Under the pieces are notes generated by a model. The model searched no databases and was not told where the DNA came from. It saw nothing but the letters and a program-made list of their open reading frames with translations. A program made the translations under genes and the position numbers. From NCBI GenBank assembly GCA_947260005.1, contig CAMYOL010000068.1, positions 1 to 64,000 of the forward strand: a stretch of DNA of 64,000 nucleotides. The letters run 5' to 3'. Positions within the stretch are counted from its first letter, which is position 1, and every line of letters starts with the position of its first letter. This DNA is from an uncultured Ectothiorhodospiraceae bacterium (lineage in GTDB: Bacteria > Pseudomonadota > Gammaproteobacteria > UBA6429 > Thiohalophilaceae). This document shows, in pieces, positions 54,158 to 64,000 of this stretch.

Positions 54158-55372
54158 TTAAGGGGTATAAACATAATCATGAACTCTTAAATCAGTAAAC
54201 GCTTCCATAATCAGTCCATAACTCACTTTTTCATCCGGCTTGAAGATCATCAATAAACCTGCGCGCTCTTCCGGTAATCGAATCTTATGTCGACCACGGG
54301 GAGATTTGACGATTTCACCTTGCTGGTGAACTTCGAGAACATGGCCTGGTTGAAGACCTTCTGATACACCCTTATTTATAACCACAACATCATATTGGCC
54401 AATTCGATCAACCCCTTCAGTAACCGAGATTATCCGACCTGCGATTTCACGATCCGGTGCTCGTGGGAAGAAGTTTAAATCCAGCTCTTCTGATTGAATG
54501 GGTACCAGCACATCCCCTTTGAGGATCTCTTTATAGGCTGTTTTCACGACTAATGTAGCAGGATCACCCAGTTTGAGTAGTCGTGCAGAACCGAGATTAA
54601 TCGCTTCATAACCTAATAGTTTGTTGGTATCCGGGTCGATGTATTTTCGACCTTTACGGACAATATTAAAGTTGATAGTACTGGAATCCAGAATCGGGCG
54701 GACGTAAATTCGTGCGCCGCGACCACTAATAATATTGTCGCCATAGCTAGAGACTATATACGGTGATTTATCTAAAACAGATGGCTCCAATATGAATGGG
54801 CGACGTAAGAATGCCGAAATCGCACTTTTTGGTATGGTATCTATCGCACGAGACAATTTCTCTTCACGCGCTGAGGGCGATAATTTCACTGTCGTCAGGT
54901 TTGTCGTTGGGAGAGGAGTCGGATCAACTTCAGCCCCGACAATCGAAATACTGGGTTTACCATCACGCCAGGTTAACGCAATCACATCGCCTGGATAGAT
55001 TAAATGCGGATTCCGAATCTTGGGATTAACATGCCAAACTTCAGGCCATAACCAGGGATCCTTCAAAAAGTAACTCGAGATTCCCCATAGGGTATCGCCC
55101 TTTTTAACCGTGTAACGATCGGGTATGCCTTCATTGATGGGTGAGGCCGCAGGCACATCCGGCTCCGGAGCAGCCGGCATCGGCTCTGAATTCTCAATCT
55201 CAATCGGCTCATTACGGACCACTTCCTCTGGCGGCGGCGAGCTCACCTCAGGTGCCTTATCTTTATCATTAACAGGTTTACTGCTACAAGCGGCCAGCAG
55301 CAGCAGACTACCCATCAGAATTGGGGCCAAAATAGTGGATAGATGTATTCTTGAACGCTTATTCGGTATCAT
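54158..55372 (-). CDS. LysM-domain lipoprotein
   Basis: A 404-residue protein with lipobox LLAAC (Cys near 29), a Pro/Glu-rich linker (about 35-80) and one LysM domain (about 84-135: YTVKKGDTLWGISSYFL, NPHLIYPGDVI) that binds peptidoglycan. About 150-400 is a conserved beta-rich domain of unknown role. Such genes are standardly adjacent to dprA and divergent from def, as here. Confidence 0.94.
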   Translation of the reverse strand: MIPNKRSRIHLSTILAPILMGSLLLLAACSSKPVNDKDKAPEVSSPPPEEVVRNEPIEIENSEPMPAAPEPDVPAASPINEGIPDRYTVKKGDTLWGISSYFLKDPWLWPEVWHVNPKIRNPHLIYPGDVIALTWRDGKPSISIVGAEVDPTPLPTTNLTTVKLSPSAREEKLSRAIDTIPKSAISAFLRRPFILEPSVLDKSPYIVSSYGDNIISGRGARIYVRPILDSSTINFNIVRKGRKYIDPDTNKLLGYEAINLGSARLLKLGDPATLVVKTAYKEILKGDVLVPIQSEELDLNFFPRAPDREIAGRIISVTEGVDRIGQYDVVVINKGVSEGLQPGHVLEVHQQGEIVKSPRGRHKIRLPEERAGLLMIFKPDEKVSYGLIMEAFTDLRVHDYVYTP

Positions 55373-55505
55373 AAGTCACCCTCAACTGGGCAGAATTTAA
55401 ACTATATTTAATAAGGATCAACACGCTAGCAGACATGATATCCTGTTGTATCATAATGTTAGCAGCTTTTTCTACTAATGTACTATAAATAACACACGAA
55501 ATCCT

Positions 55506-56021
55506 ATGTCATTACTCAATATATTGCATTTTCCTGACGAACGTCTCAGAACCATCGCACAACCTGTTGAACAGGTAAATGACGAGATCCGAACTCTGGT
55601 CACTAACATGTTCGAAACCATGTATGCCGCTCCAGGCATCGGTTTAGCCGCGACACAGGTCAATGTTCACCAACGAATCATTGTTATCGACACTTCAGAG
55701 GAAAAAGACCAGCCTTTATGCCTGATTAACCCTGAAATCACCGAACGAGATGGGATCCAGAGTTATGAAGAAGGCTGCCTGTCAATCCCGGGCTTTTACG
55801 AAAATGTCGAACGAGCCAGCACCATCACGGTCAAAGCACTTGATAGAGAGGGTAAGGAATTTCAATTAAGTACAGATGGTCTACTCGCCGTCTGCATCCA
55901 GCACGAGATGGATCACCTGCAAGGCAAACTGTTTGTCGATTATATCTCTGAAATGAAGCGCTCTCGGATCAAGAAAAAACTGTTGAAACAGCAGAAAAAT
56001 CAGGAACCGGTTTCACTATAG
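55506..56021 (+). CDS. def: peptide deformylase
   Basis: Removes the N-formyl group from nascent proteins using a metal ion. All three motifs are intact in 171 residues: GIGLAATQ (about 45-52), EEGCLSIPG (metal Cys) and QHEMDHLQG (two metal His and catalytic Glu). A Lys-rich tail follows. First of the rightward gene series, divergent from the LysM gene. Confidence 0.98.
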   Translation: MSLLNILHFPDERLRTIAQPVEQVNDEIRTLVTNMFETMYAAPGIGLAATQVNVHQRIIVIDTSEEKDQPLCLINPEITERDGIQSYEEGCLSIPGFYENVERASTITVKALDREGKEFQLSTDGLLAVCIQHEMDHLQGKLFVDYISEMKRSRIKKKLLKQQKNQEPVSL

Positions 56022-56091
56022 GGCCAATTACTTTTACCCAACATGGGCTCTATTAGCCTTTATCCATTATCAACTATTTTGGTTTTAAGAA

Positions 56092-57060
56092 ATGCGTATC
56101 ATATTTGCCGGTACCCCAGACTTTGCTGCCACCGCATTAGCCGACTTACTGTCCGCTGGACATACTGTTGTTGCTGTTTATACCCAGCCTGATCGACCTG
56201 CGGGTCGGGGCCGGAAACTCAAACCTGGCCCGGTAAAAGCATTAGCCCTGGAACATCACCTCTCCATAGAGCAGCCCATTAATTTTAAAGAAATCGATTC
56301 AATCGAAACTCTAAAAAACTATAACGCTGATTTAATGATTGTCGCAGCATATGGTTTATTGTTACCAAAAGCCGTATTGGAAACTCCCACACTGGGTTGC
56401 TTAAACATTCATGCATCCCTTTTGCCGCGCTGGCGTGGCGCAGCACCGATTCAACGTGCCATTTTGGCCGGCGATACTGAAACCGGTATTACCATTATGC
56501 AAATGAACGAAGGTCTGGACACCGGTGACATGTTGTTAAAACTTTCAACGCCCATTGAAGAACATGACACTGGCGGCAGTCTACATGATCGCCTTGCCGA
56601 GCTCGGTGGAGAAGCCATATTAATGGCGCTAAATAAATTAACGGAGCAACAACTTCAGCCTGAAAAACAAGACGATAAATCAGCGAACTACGCAAAAAAA
56701 TTAAATAAGGCTGAAGCCTGGATCGACTGGTCCCAATCCGCAATAGAGATCGACCGGCACATCCGTGCCTTCAATCCGTGGCCGACCTGTCAATCAAAGC
56801 TGGCTGACAAGATCATACGTATACACGAGGCACAAATTCTCGAACCAACCAACACGGTCAATTCAACGAATCAGGATAATAAATGCGGCAAAATCCTTGC
56901 CTACTCGAAACAGGGTATTGATGTGCAATGCGGCCATGGCCAACTACGCTTAACAAAATGCCAATTACCCGGTAGTCGTGCGATGCCTGTTATCGATATA
57001 CACAATGGTCATCCTGATCTATTTAATTGCGGACAAAATTTTATCGGCAACGATACCTAA
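56092..57060 (+). CDS. fmt: methionyl-tRNA formyltransferase
   Basis: Formylates initiator Met-tRNA with 10-formyl-THF. The 322-residue protein opens MRIIFAGTPDFAATAL. HASLLPRWRGAAPIQRAI carries the catalytic His/Asn region, and the C-terminal OB-like domain (about 205-310) binds tRNA. Pairs functionally with def just upstream; the rsmB start follows after six bases. Confidence 0.98.
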   Translation: MRIIFAGTPDFAATALADLLSAGHTVVAVYTQPDRPAGRGRKLKPGPVKALALEHHLSIEQPINFKEIDSIETLKNYNADLMIVAAYGLLLPKAVLETPTLGCLNIHASLLPRWRGAAPIQRAILAGDTETGITIMQMNEGLDTGDMLLKLSTPIEEHDTGGSLHDRLAELGGEAILMALNKLTEQQLQPEKQDDKSANYAKKLNKAEAWIDWSQSAIEIDRHIRAFNPWPTCQSKLADKIIRIHEAQILEPTNTVNSTNQDNKCGKILAYSKQGIDVQCGHGQLRLTKCQLPGSRAMPVIDIHNGHPDLFNCGQNFIGNDT

Positions 57061-57066
57061 AACAAA

Positions 57067-58383
57067 ATGGCAAAAACATTAAATCCGCGCGCTACAGCTG
57101 CACTCATCATTTATTCAGTTGCACATGAAGGTATAAACCTTGACGATGCCTTAGCCAAACATCTCGACCATTCAGAACCAGGTACGCATGCTTTTATTAA
57201 AGCCATGTGTTTTGGTAGCTTACGTTTTTATCCGCGCCTGCTTTTTTTCCTCAGTCATTTAATTGACAAACCGGTTAAAACTAAAGAGAAGCTAATAGAA
57301 TGCCTGTTGCTGGCAGGTATTTATGAAACCTACTACATGCAAACACCTTCGCATGCCTGTGTATCTGAGACGGTCGATGCAGCGCTGGATTTAAAAAAGA
57401 AATGGGCAAAGGGTTTAACTAATGCAGTATTGCGTGGTGCATTGCGAGAACAGGAACAACTCACTTTAGCATCAGAACAAAGTGAGGGTGCTCACACCGC
57501 GCATCCAAAATGGCTACTTAAATTAATCAAAAAACATTGGCCAGATGAATCCGAACAAATTATCCAGGCCAACAATCAACCTGGGCCACTCACATTACGC
57601 GTTAACTTAACTAAGAATTCCCGTCCTGAATATTTACAACAACTAGCTGACAAAAATATTAAAGCCGCCATTTGTGAATTTTCGGAAGCAGGAATTCAAT
57701 GCGAACAGGCCGTCGATGTCACCGAACTACCTGGATTTACAAACGGTCATGTCAGTGTACAGGATCAAGCCGCACAACTGGCAGCCATATTGCTGGCACC
57801 AGAAACAGGTGAGCGTGTACTAGATGCCTGTGCCGCACCGGGCGGCAAAACATCGCATCTATTAGAATATAATTCGCAAATTAAAATGACTGCATTAGAT
57901 AAAATTGAATCACGCGTCGCCCGAATTCGCGAAAATCTAAATCGCCTTGGCTTACGAGCTCAAACTATTACGGGCGATGCCTTGAAAGGTGACAAAAAGA
58001 CCGATACATGGTGGGACGGTAAACCCTTTGATCGCATATTATTAGATGCTCCCTGTAGTGCAACGGGTGTGATACGACGTCACCCAGACATCAAGTTATT
58101 ACGAAAACCCGATGACATTAGTCAGCTTGTCGAAACACAGGCACAAATGTTGTCTTCCCTCTGGCCCTTACTGAAAACCGGAGGTATGCTGTTATATTCC
58201 ACCTGTTCTATATTGGCGGAGGAAAATGATCAGCAAATTCAACAGTTTGTACATAATACAGCTACTGCAGAATCCCAGCCGATTGAGGCTAACTGGGGGC
58301 AAAGGGGTAAATTTGGGCGCCAGATCCTACCGGGCGAATCTGACATGGACGGCTTTTATTACGCGATTATTCGAAAAATATAA
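57067..58383 (+). CDS. rsmB: 16S rRNA m5C967 methyltransferase RsmB
   Basis: A 438-residue methyltransferase with an N-terminal NusB-like RNA-binding domain (about 5-140) and a Rossmann domain with DACAAPGGKTSHLLE (AdoMet) and the two catalytic cysteines in LLDAPCSATGVIRRHPD and LLYSTCS. Standard position after fmt. Confidence 0.97.
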   Translation: MAKTLNPRATAALIIYSVAHEGINLDDALAKHLDHSEPGTHAFIKAMCFGSLRFYPRLLFFLSHLIDKPVKTKEKLIECLLLAGIYETYYMQTPSHACVSETVDAALDLKKKWAKGLTNAVLRGALREQEQLTLASEQSEGAHTAHPKWLLKLIKKHWPDESEQIIQANNQPGPLTLRVNLTKNSRPEYLQQLADKNIKAAICEFSEAGIQCEQAVDVTELPGFTNGHVSVQDQAAQLAAILLAPETGERVLDACAAPGGKTSHLLEYNSQIKMTALDKIESRVARIRENLNRLGLRAQTITGDALKGDKKTDTWWDGKPFDRILLDAPCSATGVIRRHPDIKLLRKPDDISQLVETQAQMLSSLWPLLKTGGMLLYSTCSILAEENDQQIQQFVHNTATAESQPIEANWGQRGKFGRQILPGESDMDGFYYAIIRKI

Positions 58384-58432
58384 GCGAGTTTCCACACTAA
58401 AATGGCCAGGCTTTTTAAGTGCAGCCCCCATT

Positions 58433-58978
58433 TTGAAGCGGCTATTTTTATTTCTGCTCATTGTCAGTCCTTGTCATAACGTACTGGCCTCGGGTTTCAC
58501 CGTCCGCTCAGTTGAAACCAGTCTCACCGATAAAGTCTATACCCTTAGCGCCCAAATTGAATATCAATTCACGGACGTCGCGGTTGAGGCACTGCAAAAT
58601 GGGGTGCCGTTATTAATTTTAATAGACATTGAAGTCGATCGAGAACGCAACTGGTGGTTAGACAAGAACATCGCTGAACTACAACAAGGTTATTTGTTGC
58701 TTTATCATGCCCTCACTGAAAAATATATCGTTAATAATTTAAACAGTGGTGCACAGGAAAACTATGATTCACTCAGTGCCGCCGTGTCAGCATTGGGCAA
58801 AGTAGAAAATTTACCTATATTGGATGCGAACCTGGTTAATGATGACAAAGGTTTTATAGTTCGCTTACACACCTATCTGGATCTTGAAGCATTACCGGCT
58901 CCAATGCGTCCGCTGGCCTATATCTCATCGCAGTGGCGATTAGAAAGTGATTGGTACGAATGGCCATTACAGCCTTAA
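58433..58978 (+). CDS. DUF4390-family exported protein
   Basis: A 181-residue protein if started at TTG 58433, which immediately precedes a signal peptide (KRLFLFLLIVSP, cleavage near LASG). The rest is a beta-rich domain (FTVRSVETSLTDKVYTLSA, ISSQWRLESDWYEWPL) as in DUF4390 proteins, always found between rsmB and ntrY. Function unknown, possibly envelope sensing for NtrY. The frame is open upstream into rsmB, and an ATG at 58226 there has a very good GGAGG site; that start would add 69 residues before the signal peptide, which I consider unlikely. The 3' end overlaps ntrY by 19 bases. Confidence 0.8.
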   Translation: MKRLFLFLLIVSPCHNVLASGFTVRSVETSLTDKVYTLSAQIEYQFTDVAVEALQNGVPLLILIDIEVDRERNWWLDKNIAELQQGYLLLYHALTEKYIVNNLNSGAQENYDSLSAAVSALGKVENLPILDANLVNDDKGFIVRLHTYLDLEALPAPMRPLAYISSQWRLESDWYEWPLQP

Positions 58979-61203
58979 AAAAACTCTTTTCTGGCGCCAA
59001 GCCAATAATTATCGTCGTGATTCTTCTCTTGACTTCACTCGGTATGCTTAGCGATGCTATCCATCAATCACCCGACCTGGATCGATTATTCACAACCTTA
59101 CTGGTCGTAAACGTACTGGCCATCATCATACTGGTCGGTCTTATTATAAAAAACATTGCCTCATTGATTAGTGCTTTGAGAAAAAAAGTAACCGGCGCAA
59201 AACTTACAGCTAGACTTGTTATTTTATTTGTTATCATGTCATTCATCCCGGTTAGTATTGTTTATTACTTTTCATTAGATTTTTTAAAACAGGGAATTGA
59301 AAGCTGGTTCCATGTGAGAGTGGAAAGTGCCCTCAACGATTCACTTGAACTTAGCCAGGCCGCATTAGCTATTCGTAAACGTGAATTGCTACGTCAGACA
59401 AAACAGGCTTCGATCGAATTTGCCTCGATTCCTGATGACTTAACCGCCTTATCAATTAATGATATTCGAATTAATTTAGATGCCTCCGAGCTTACATTAT
59501 TTAATTCCCGGGGTAATATCATTTCCTCAAGTAGTAATGAATCCAGTAAATTACTGCCATCACGTCTTGAAGAATCAATTCAAACTTATTTGTCATTAGA
59601 ACAAAATGCTGAATTTGTCGATGTCCAACCGATGCAGGATGGTAATTTATTCGCAATACGGGTCGCTATTTTAATACCCAGCGCTGAAGCGGTCGGTGAT
59701 CCACGCATATTATATGGCACATTTGGAATTGCCGAACACATTAATACTCTCGCTAATAATGTACAGGAATCGTTTAAGGTCTACCGCGAACGTGTTTATC
59801 TACGTGAGTATCTAAAGATATCATTTGTCTTTACTTTATCACTCGTTCTGTTGCTTTCTATATTAATGGCAACCTGGGTCGCCTTTTTTATCGCCCGACG
59901 TCTGGTGCAGCCTATTAGCGATCTAGTTGAAGGGACTCAAGCCGTTGCAGATGGTAATTACCAAACAATACTACCGATGCCCGGTAAAGATGAACTTGGC
60001 TTCTTAGTTAAATCGTTTAACCAAATGACACAAAAGATTGCCATGGTGACTGACGAGGCCAATCGTTCTCAACAACAACTCCTGGAACAACATGCCTACC
60101 TTGAAGTTGTATTAACTAATTTATCATCCGGTGTAATAACCCTGGATCATGATCGGCATATACATACCTGTAATGCTGCCGCTGGAAATATTTTAGGAAT
60201 TCAACTGTCTCCCTATGAAGGTTTTTCTCTAAACAAATTATCACATGAAAAACCTCAAACGCTTCTTTTCATCGATATGATTTTATCTCACCTTGATGAC
60301 GGTGACAAAAGTTGGCAGGAAGAAATGACCTTTTTCAATGCAACCGGTCGCCAGGTTCTGCTATGTCGAGGAAGCTCATTGCCGAACACTGAGACTGAGA
60401 CTGAAAATGGTGGTTATATTGTCGTGTTTGATGACATTACCAATCTAGTACAGGCACAACGCAATGCAGCCTGGGGTGAAGTAGCTCGACGCCTGGCTCA
60501 CGAGATTAAAAATCCATTAACACCGATTCAATTATCTGCCGAGCGTCTGCGCCATAAATACCTGAAAACTATGTCTGCAGAAGATGCTGACTTATTAAAC
60601 CGATCTACCCACACGATTGTGCAACAGGTCGAAACCTTAAAAGAAATGGTAAAAGCCTTCTCTGATTATGCTCGTATGCCAAACATTGAATTACAGCCAA
60701 CAAATTTAAATAAGGTAATCAATGAAGTCGCCGATCTGTATCGAAACAATGACAGTGGTGCCAAGATCAAGCTCGAGCTCGACAGCAGCACGCCTGAGAT
60801 AGATGCAGATGACGGACGCTTACGACAGTTGCTACATAACCTGATCAAAAATGCGATTGAGGCCATGAAGGAGCAAACCAATCCAAAACTGATCATACGT
60901 ACGGCCTGCATGGAAAAAGAGGCCTGTAAATTTGTTGAAATTCGTGTTCTCGACTCTGGTGGCGGTATACCTGATGACTTAATGGGTGAGTTGTTTGAAC
61001 CTTACGTAACTACCAAGCCCAAGGGTAGCGGCCTGGGCCTCGCAATTGTTAAAAAGATTATTGAAGAACACGGCGGCATGATCTGGGCCGAAAATAATGA
61101 GCAGAACGGGGCAACGGTTGTGATACGCTTACCAGTAAACAAAGATCAACAACAAGATATTAATTTAATCATGACCAAGGGAAATTCTGGTGCCGCCGCC
61201 TAA
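58960..61203 (+). CDS. ntrY: NtrY-like membrane sensor histidine kinase
   Basis: A 747-residue protein with three N-terminal membrane helices, a periplasmic/extracytoplasmic region (about 105-285), a further helix, HAMP (about 310-370), PAS (about 380-490), HisKA with phospho-acceptor His514 in RRLAHEIKNPLTPIQLSAER, and an HATPase domain with GSGLGLAIVKKIIEEHGG. It phosphorylates NtrX, encoded next with a 14-base overlap. I start at ATG 58960; TTG 58951 is an alternative. Confidence 0.95.
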   Translation: MAITALKKLFSGAKPIIIVVILLLTSLGMLSDAIHQSPDLDRLFTTLLVVNVLAIIILVGLIIKNIASLISALRKKVTGAKLTARLVILFVIMSFIPVSIVYYFSLDFLKQGIESWFHVRVESALNDSLELSQAALAIRKRELLRQTKQASIEFASIPDDLTALSINDIRINLDASELTLFNSRGNIISSSSNESSKLLPSRLEESIQTYLSLEQNAEFVDVQPMQDGNLFAIRVAILIPSAEAVGDPRILYGTFGIAEHINTLANNVQESFKVYRERVYLREYLKISFVFTLSLVLLLSILMATWVAFFIARRLVQPISDLVEGTQAVADGNYQTILPMPGKDELGFLVKSFNQMTQKIAMVTDEANRSQQQLLEQHAYLEVVLTNLSSGVITLDHDRHIHTCNAAAGNILGIQLSPYEGFSLNKLSHEKPQTLLFIDMILSHLDDGDKSWQEEMTFFNATGRQVLLCRGSSLPNTETETENGGYIVVFDDITNLVQAQRNAAWGEVARRLAHEIKNPLTPIQLSAERLRHKYLKTMSAEDADLLNRSTHTIVQQVETLKEMVKAFSDYARMPNIELQPTNLNKVINEVADLYRNNDSGAKIKLELDSSTPEIDADDGRLRQLLHNLIKNAIEAMKEQTNPKLIIRTACMEKEACKFVEIRVLDSGGGIPDDLMGELFEPYVTTKPKGSGLGLAIVKKIIEEHGGMIWAENNEQNGATVVIRLPVNKDQQQDINLIMTKGNSGAAA

Positions 61204-62620
61204 CCAAGAAGCCATTATCGACGAACGATCGGATAATCGCGGTCCGCGACCCAATCCCTATATATTAGTGGTTGATGACGAACCTGATATTCGTCATCTA
61301 CTGCAGGAAATTCTCGAAGATGAGGGGTATGAAGTCAGCATTGCCGATAATGGCGAAGCCGCCCGCATCTCACACCGGGAAAGGCGCCCGGATTTAGTCT
61401 TGCTCGATATCTGGATGCCAGATGTCGATGGTATCACCTTGCTCAAAGAATGGTCGGAGGAAGGCGGAAGCCTGCCAATGCCGGTCATCATGATGTCCGG
61501 GCACGGCACCGTTGAAACTGCGGTGGAAGCCACCCGGCTTGGCGCATATGATTTTATTGAAAAACCGCTCTCTCTGGCGAAGTTATTACTCACTATTGAA
61601 CATGCCCTTGAGGCTGAAAAACTACAACGTGAAAACCAGGGGCTAAAGAAACAATCCCATATCCCTCAGGAGCCAATCGGACGAAGCGCCGTCATGCAGA
61701 GCCTTCGTGAACAGGTTAAACGACTCGCACAACATGAAACCTGGATTTTAATGACGGGTGAATCCGGCAGTGGCCTGAATGTGATTGCTCATTATCTCCA
61801 CAGCAGCAGCCCATTCAAAGATCGTTCGTTCGTCGAAGTCAGCGTCGCCTCCTTAGATCAGGAAAATGCTCTCCAGGAATTATTTGGCTATGAAGAAAAT
61901 GGTAAAATTCACTATGGCTTATTGGAACAGGCGAATGGGGGAACCGTTTTCCTCGGCGACATTGCTGATCTGGATCTTGCCACCCAGGCAAAACTAAGCT
62001 CGGCACTTGAAAACCGATCATTTCTACGTGCAGGAAGTGACCAGCCTGTACAATTATTTGTCCGGGTTATCGCCGCGACTCATTTTGATCTGGATGTGCT
62101 CATTGAGCAGGGTAAATTCCGTAAAGATTTATACTATCAGTTAAACGTCGTACCCTTACGTGTACCGCCCTTAAGAGAACATCGTGAAGATGTCCCTGAG
62201 CTATTAAACTATTTTGTCAATCTTTATGTTGAACAGGAAAAGTTACCCTATCGCCAATTTTCACTTGCCGCCCAAAATCGCCTGCGCAACTACCACTGGC
62301 CTGGTAACATTCGCGAGTTGAGTAATTTAGTACAACGCCTGTTGATTATTGGCGCAGGAACAGAGATCGAACTTAATGAAATAGAACAAACTCTCGGCGC
62401 GCAACAACAAAGTGTAAGTAGCGGTATCCCGTTGGGCTATGATCGTCCCCTACGTGAGGCACGTGAGCAATTTGAGAAAGCCTACCTGGAGTATCAACTA
62501 CGCCAGCAGGGTGGTAGCGTCGGTAAAGTTGCCAAGATTGTTGGCCTGGAACGAACACATTTATATCGAAAACTTCGTTCTCTTGATATCGATCCAAAGC
62601 AACTGAATGATAAAAACTGA
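61190..62620 (+). CDS. ntrX: NtrX-like response regulator with degenerate AAA+ domain
   Basis: A 476-residue regulator (GTG start). The receiver domain (about 24-140) is complete, with phospho-acceptor Asp73 in LLDIWMPD. The sigma-54-type AAA+ domain (about 160-400) has lost key residues: Walker A reads GESGSGLN (Leu196 for Lys), Walker B reads TVFLGDI (GD for DE, 256-257), and the GAFTGA sigma-54 contact loop is replaced near 233-243 by GYEENGKIHYG. The Fis-type helix-turn-helix (about 430-472: VGKVAKIVGLERTHLYRKLR) is intact. It can receive phosphate and bind DNA but probably does not hydrolyse ATP or open sigma-54 promoters; it may act as a repressor or a sigma-70 regulator. Confidence 0.92.
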   Translation: MPPPNQEAIIDERSDNRGPRPNPYILVVDDEPDIRHLLQEILEDEGYEVSIADNGEAARISHRERRPDLVLLDIWMPDVDGITLLKEWSEEGGSLPMPVIMMSGHGTVETAVEATRLGAYDFIEKPLSLAKLLLTIEHALEAEKLQRENQGLKKQSHIPQEPIGRSAVMQSLREQVKRLAQHETWILMTGESGSGLNVIAHYLHSSSPFKDRSFVEVSVASLDQENALQELFGYEENGKIHYGLLEQANGGTVFLGDIADLDLATQAKLSSALENRSFLRAGSDQPVQLFVRVIAATHFDLDVLIEQGKFRKDLYYQLNVVPLRVPPLREHREDVPELLNYFVNLYVEQEKLPYRQFSLAAQNRLRNYHWPGNIRELSNLVQRLLIIGAGTEIELNEIEQTLGAQQQSVSSGIPLGYDRPLREAREQFEKAYLEYQLRQQGGSVGKVAKIVGLERTHLYRKLRSLDIDPKQLNDKN

Positions 62621-62724
62621 TTCGTTTAAGCTTAAAATACACTATAATTCTGGTAACGAATCGTCGTTAAGGAAGTTTTTGTCAACTCTACCGACTTAGA
62701 CACAAACATAATAATAAGCAACTC

Positions 62725-64000
62725 ATGAAAATCATCATACTTGGCGCCGGGACCGTCGGCAGTTCACTGGCTGAGCATCTAACCTCAGAGGCCAATGACA
62801 TTACTCTGGTCGATCAAAACGATGAATTGTTACGTGGGCTACAAGATCATGTCGATATTCGTACCGTTCACGGCAATGCCTCCTACCCTGACGTTTTACA
62901 ACGAGCCGGCGCTGAAGATGCGGATATGCTTGTCGCCGTTACCGATGCTGATGAAACCAATATGATCGCTTGCCAGGTGGCCTATACGATTTTTCATACC
63001 CCTACAAAGATTGCGCGGGTGCGGGCATTAGAATACTTGTCACAAGAAAAGTTGTTCGCTCAAGAAGCGTTACCGATTGATGTTCTGATTAGCCCTGAGC
63101 AATTGATCACGGATAGCATTAAACGACTTATTGAATATCCTGGTGCACTCCAGGTGCTGGATTTTGCCGATGGCCAGGTCCAGCTTGTAGGTGTGCGTGC
63201 CTATTATGGTGGACCGATGGTCGGTCACGAGTTGCGTCGAATCCGTGAGCACATGCCTAATATTGATACCCGGGTAGCGGCCATCTATCGTCGCAACCGT
63301 GCCATCATCCCCGAAGGACATACCGTCATTGAAGCCGATGATGAGGTATTTTTCATTGCTGCCAAAAAAGACATCCGTGCCGTGATGTCCGAGTTACGAC
63401 GGGTTGATACACCGTATAAGCGCATCATCGTTGCTGGCGGCGGTAATATCGGCCGTCGTGTCGCTAAAATTCTTGAAAACGACTACCAGGTAAAATTAAT
63501 CGACCATAACGCTGCCCGTACCCAACAACTTTCATGCGAGCTGGAAAAAACGATCGTATTAAAAGGGGATGTCGCCGATCAGGATTTATTATTAGAAGAA
63601 AATATTGAAAATACAGACATCTATTGTGCATTAACCAATGATGATGAAGCTAATATTTTGTCTTCCATGCTGGCAAAACGGCTTGGTGCACGAAAAGTCA
63701 TGACCCTGATAAATCGTGCGGCCTATGTCGACCTCGTCGAAAGTGGTGATATTGATATCGCAATTTCACCTCAACAGGTGACCATCGGCGGCCTGCTCGC
63801 CCATGTTCGCCGAGGTGATGTGGTCAAAGTCCACTCCTTGCGACGTGGTGCTGCAGAAGCCATCGAAGCCATTGCCCATGGTGATGAAAGCTCATCTAAA
63901 GTGGTCGGACGCAGTATCGGAGAACTCAAGTTGCCACCCGGCACGACGATTGGTGCTATCGTTCGTAATGATCAAGTGATCATTGCTCACCACGACACCA
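62725..64000 (+). CDS. trkA: Trk potassium uptake regulator TrkA (3' end outside window)
   Basis: Cytoplasmic NAD-binding peripheral subunit of the Trk K+ uptake system. The open frame runs from ATG 62725 off the window end (425 residues; the family has about 458). Two RCK repeats are visible: an N-terminal Rossmann [16 protein letters not shown] with its TrkA-C, and a second beginning [17 protein letters not shown] near 235. Follows ntrX, the usual order, with a 104-base gap. Confidence 0.97.
   Translation, partial: MKIIILGAGTVGSSLAEHLTSEANDITLVDQNDELLRGLQDHVDIRTVHGNASYPDVLQRAGAEDADMLVAVTDADETNMIACQVAYTIFHTPTKIARVRALEYLSQEKLFAQEALPIDVLISPEQLITDSIKRLIEYPGALQVLDFADGQVQLVGVRAYYGGPMVGHELRRIREHMPNIDTRVAAIYRRNRAIIPEGHTVIEADDEVFFIAAKKDIRAVMSELRRVDTPYKRIIVAGGGNIGRRVAKILENDYQVKLIDHNAARTQQLSCELEKTIVLKGDVADQDLLLEENIENTDIYCALTNDDEANILSSMLAKRLGARKVMTLINRAAYVDLVESGDIDIAISPQQVTIGGLLAHVRRGDVVKVHSLRRGAAEAIEAIAHGDESSSKVVGRSIGELKLPPGTTIGAIVRNDQVIIAHHDT

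Overview
The window is chromosomal DNA from a gammaproteobacterium. The evidence is gene order: pilMNOPQ divergent from a class A penicillin-binding protein gene, followed by aroK-aroB and a DamX-like SPOR gene; rhlB divergent from trxA-rho; topA-smg-dprA; and def-fmt-rsmB-(DUF4390)-ntrY-ntrX-trkA. All of these are usual in free-living Gammaproteobacteria, and the translated proteins fit the families throughout. I cannot name the genus. I found no tRNA, rRNA, CRISPR array, prophage or intact insertion sequence.

Left part (1-25.3 kb), accessory. A truncated HAMP-PAS-PAS-GGDEF-EAL protein is followed by a leftward gene set: PAP2 phosphatase, cytochrome P450, GNAT acyltransferase, OleC-like beta-lactone synthetase/acyl-adenylating enzyme, and a small lipoprotein (2.2-7.4 kb). 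This looks like a small lipid or beta-lactone pathway. Next come a metzincin-type metalloprotease without a signal peptide, an exported protein ending in a CxxCH haem site, and an exported rhodanese. A second leftward operon (12.6-20.3 kb) encodes class I HMG-CoA reductase, a UbiA-type prenyltransferase, a large PEP-synthase-like phosphotransferase with the domain plan of rifampin phosphotransferase, a BtaA-like (DUF3419) AdoMet-dependent aminocarboxypropyl transferase, and a membrane protein whose N-terminal half is a phytol/dolichol kinase. These activities together suggest an undescribed isoprenoid-lipid pathway, the best candidate here for a new system. Upstream of it, behind a terminator, lies a giant secreted beta-propeller/leucine-rich-repeat/GEVED protein.

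Middle part (25.4-44.8 kb), mostly housekeeping, leftward except the PBP gene and its follower: AAA-TM-TIG-SPOR-SPOR protein with an overlapping WGR gene, dGTPase, aroB, aroK, pilQPONM, PBP1a (divergent), a conserved unknown, malic enzyme, a nuclease, rpmE, a DUF3135 protein, rho and trxA. A perfect 55-bp-arm inverted repeat sits between the unknown gene and the malic enzyme gene.

Right part (44.8-64 kb), housekeeping: rhlB, an OmpA-type lipoprotein, hemF, tsaC, a FliB-like protein, topA, smg, dprA, a LysM lipoprotein, then rightward def, fmt, rsmB, DUF4390, ntrY, ntrX and trkA (cut by the window end). The NtrX protein has lost both Walker motifs and the sigma-54 contact motif in its AAA+ domain.
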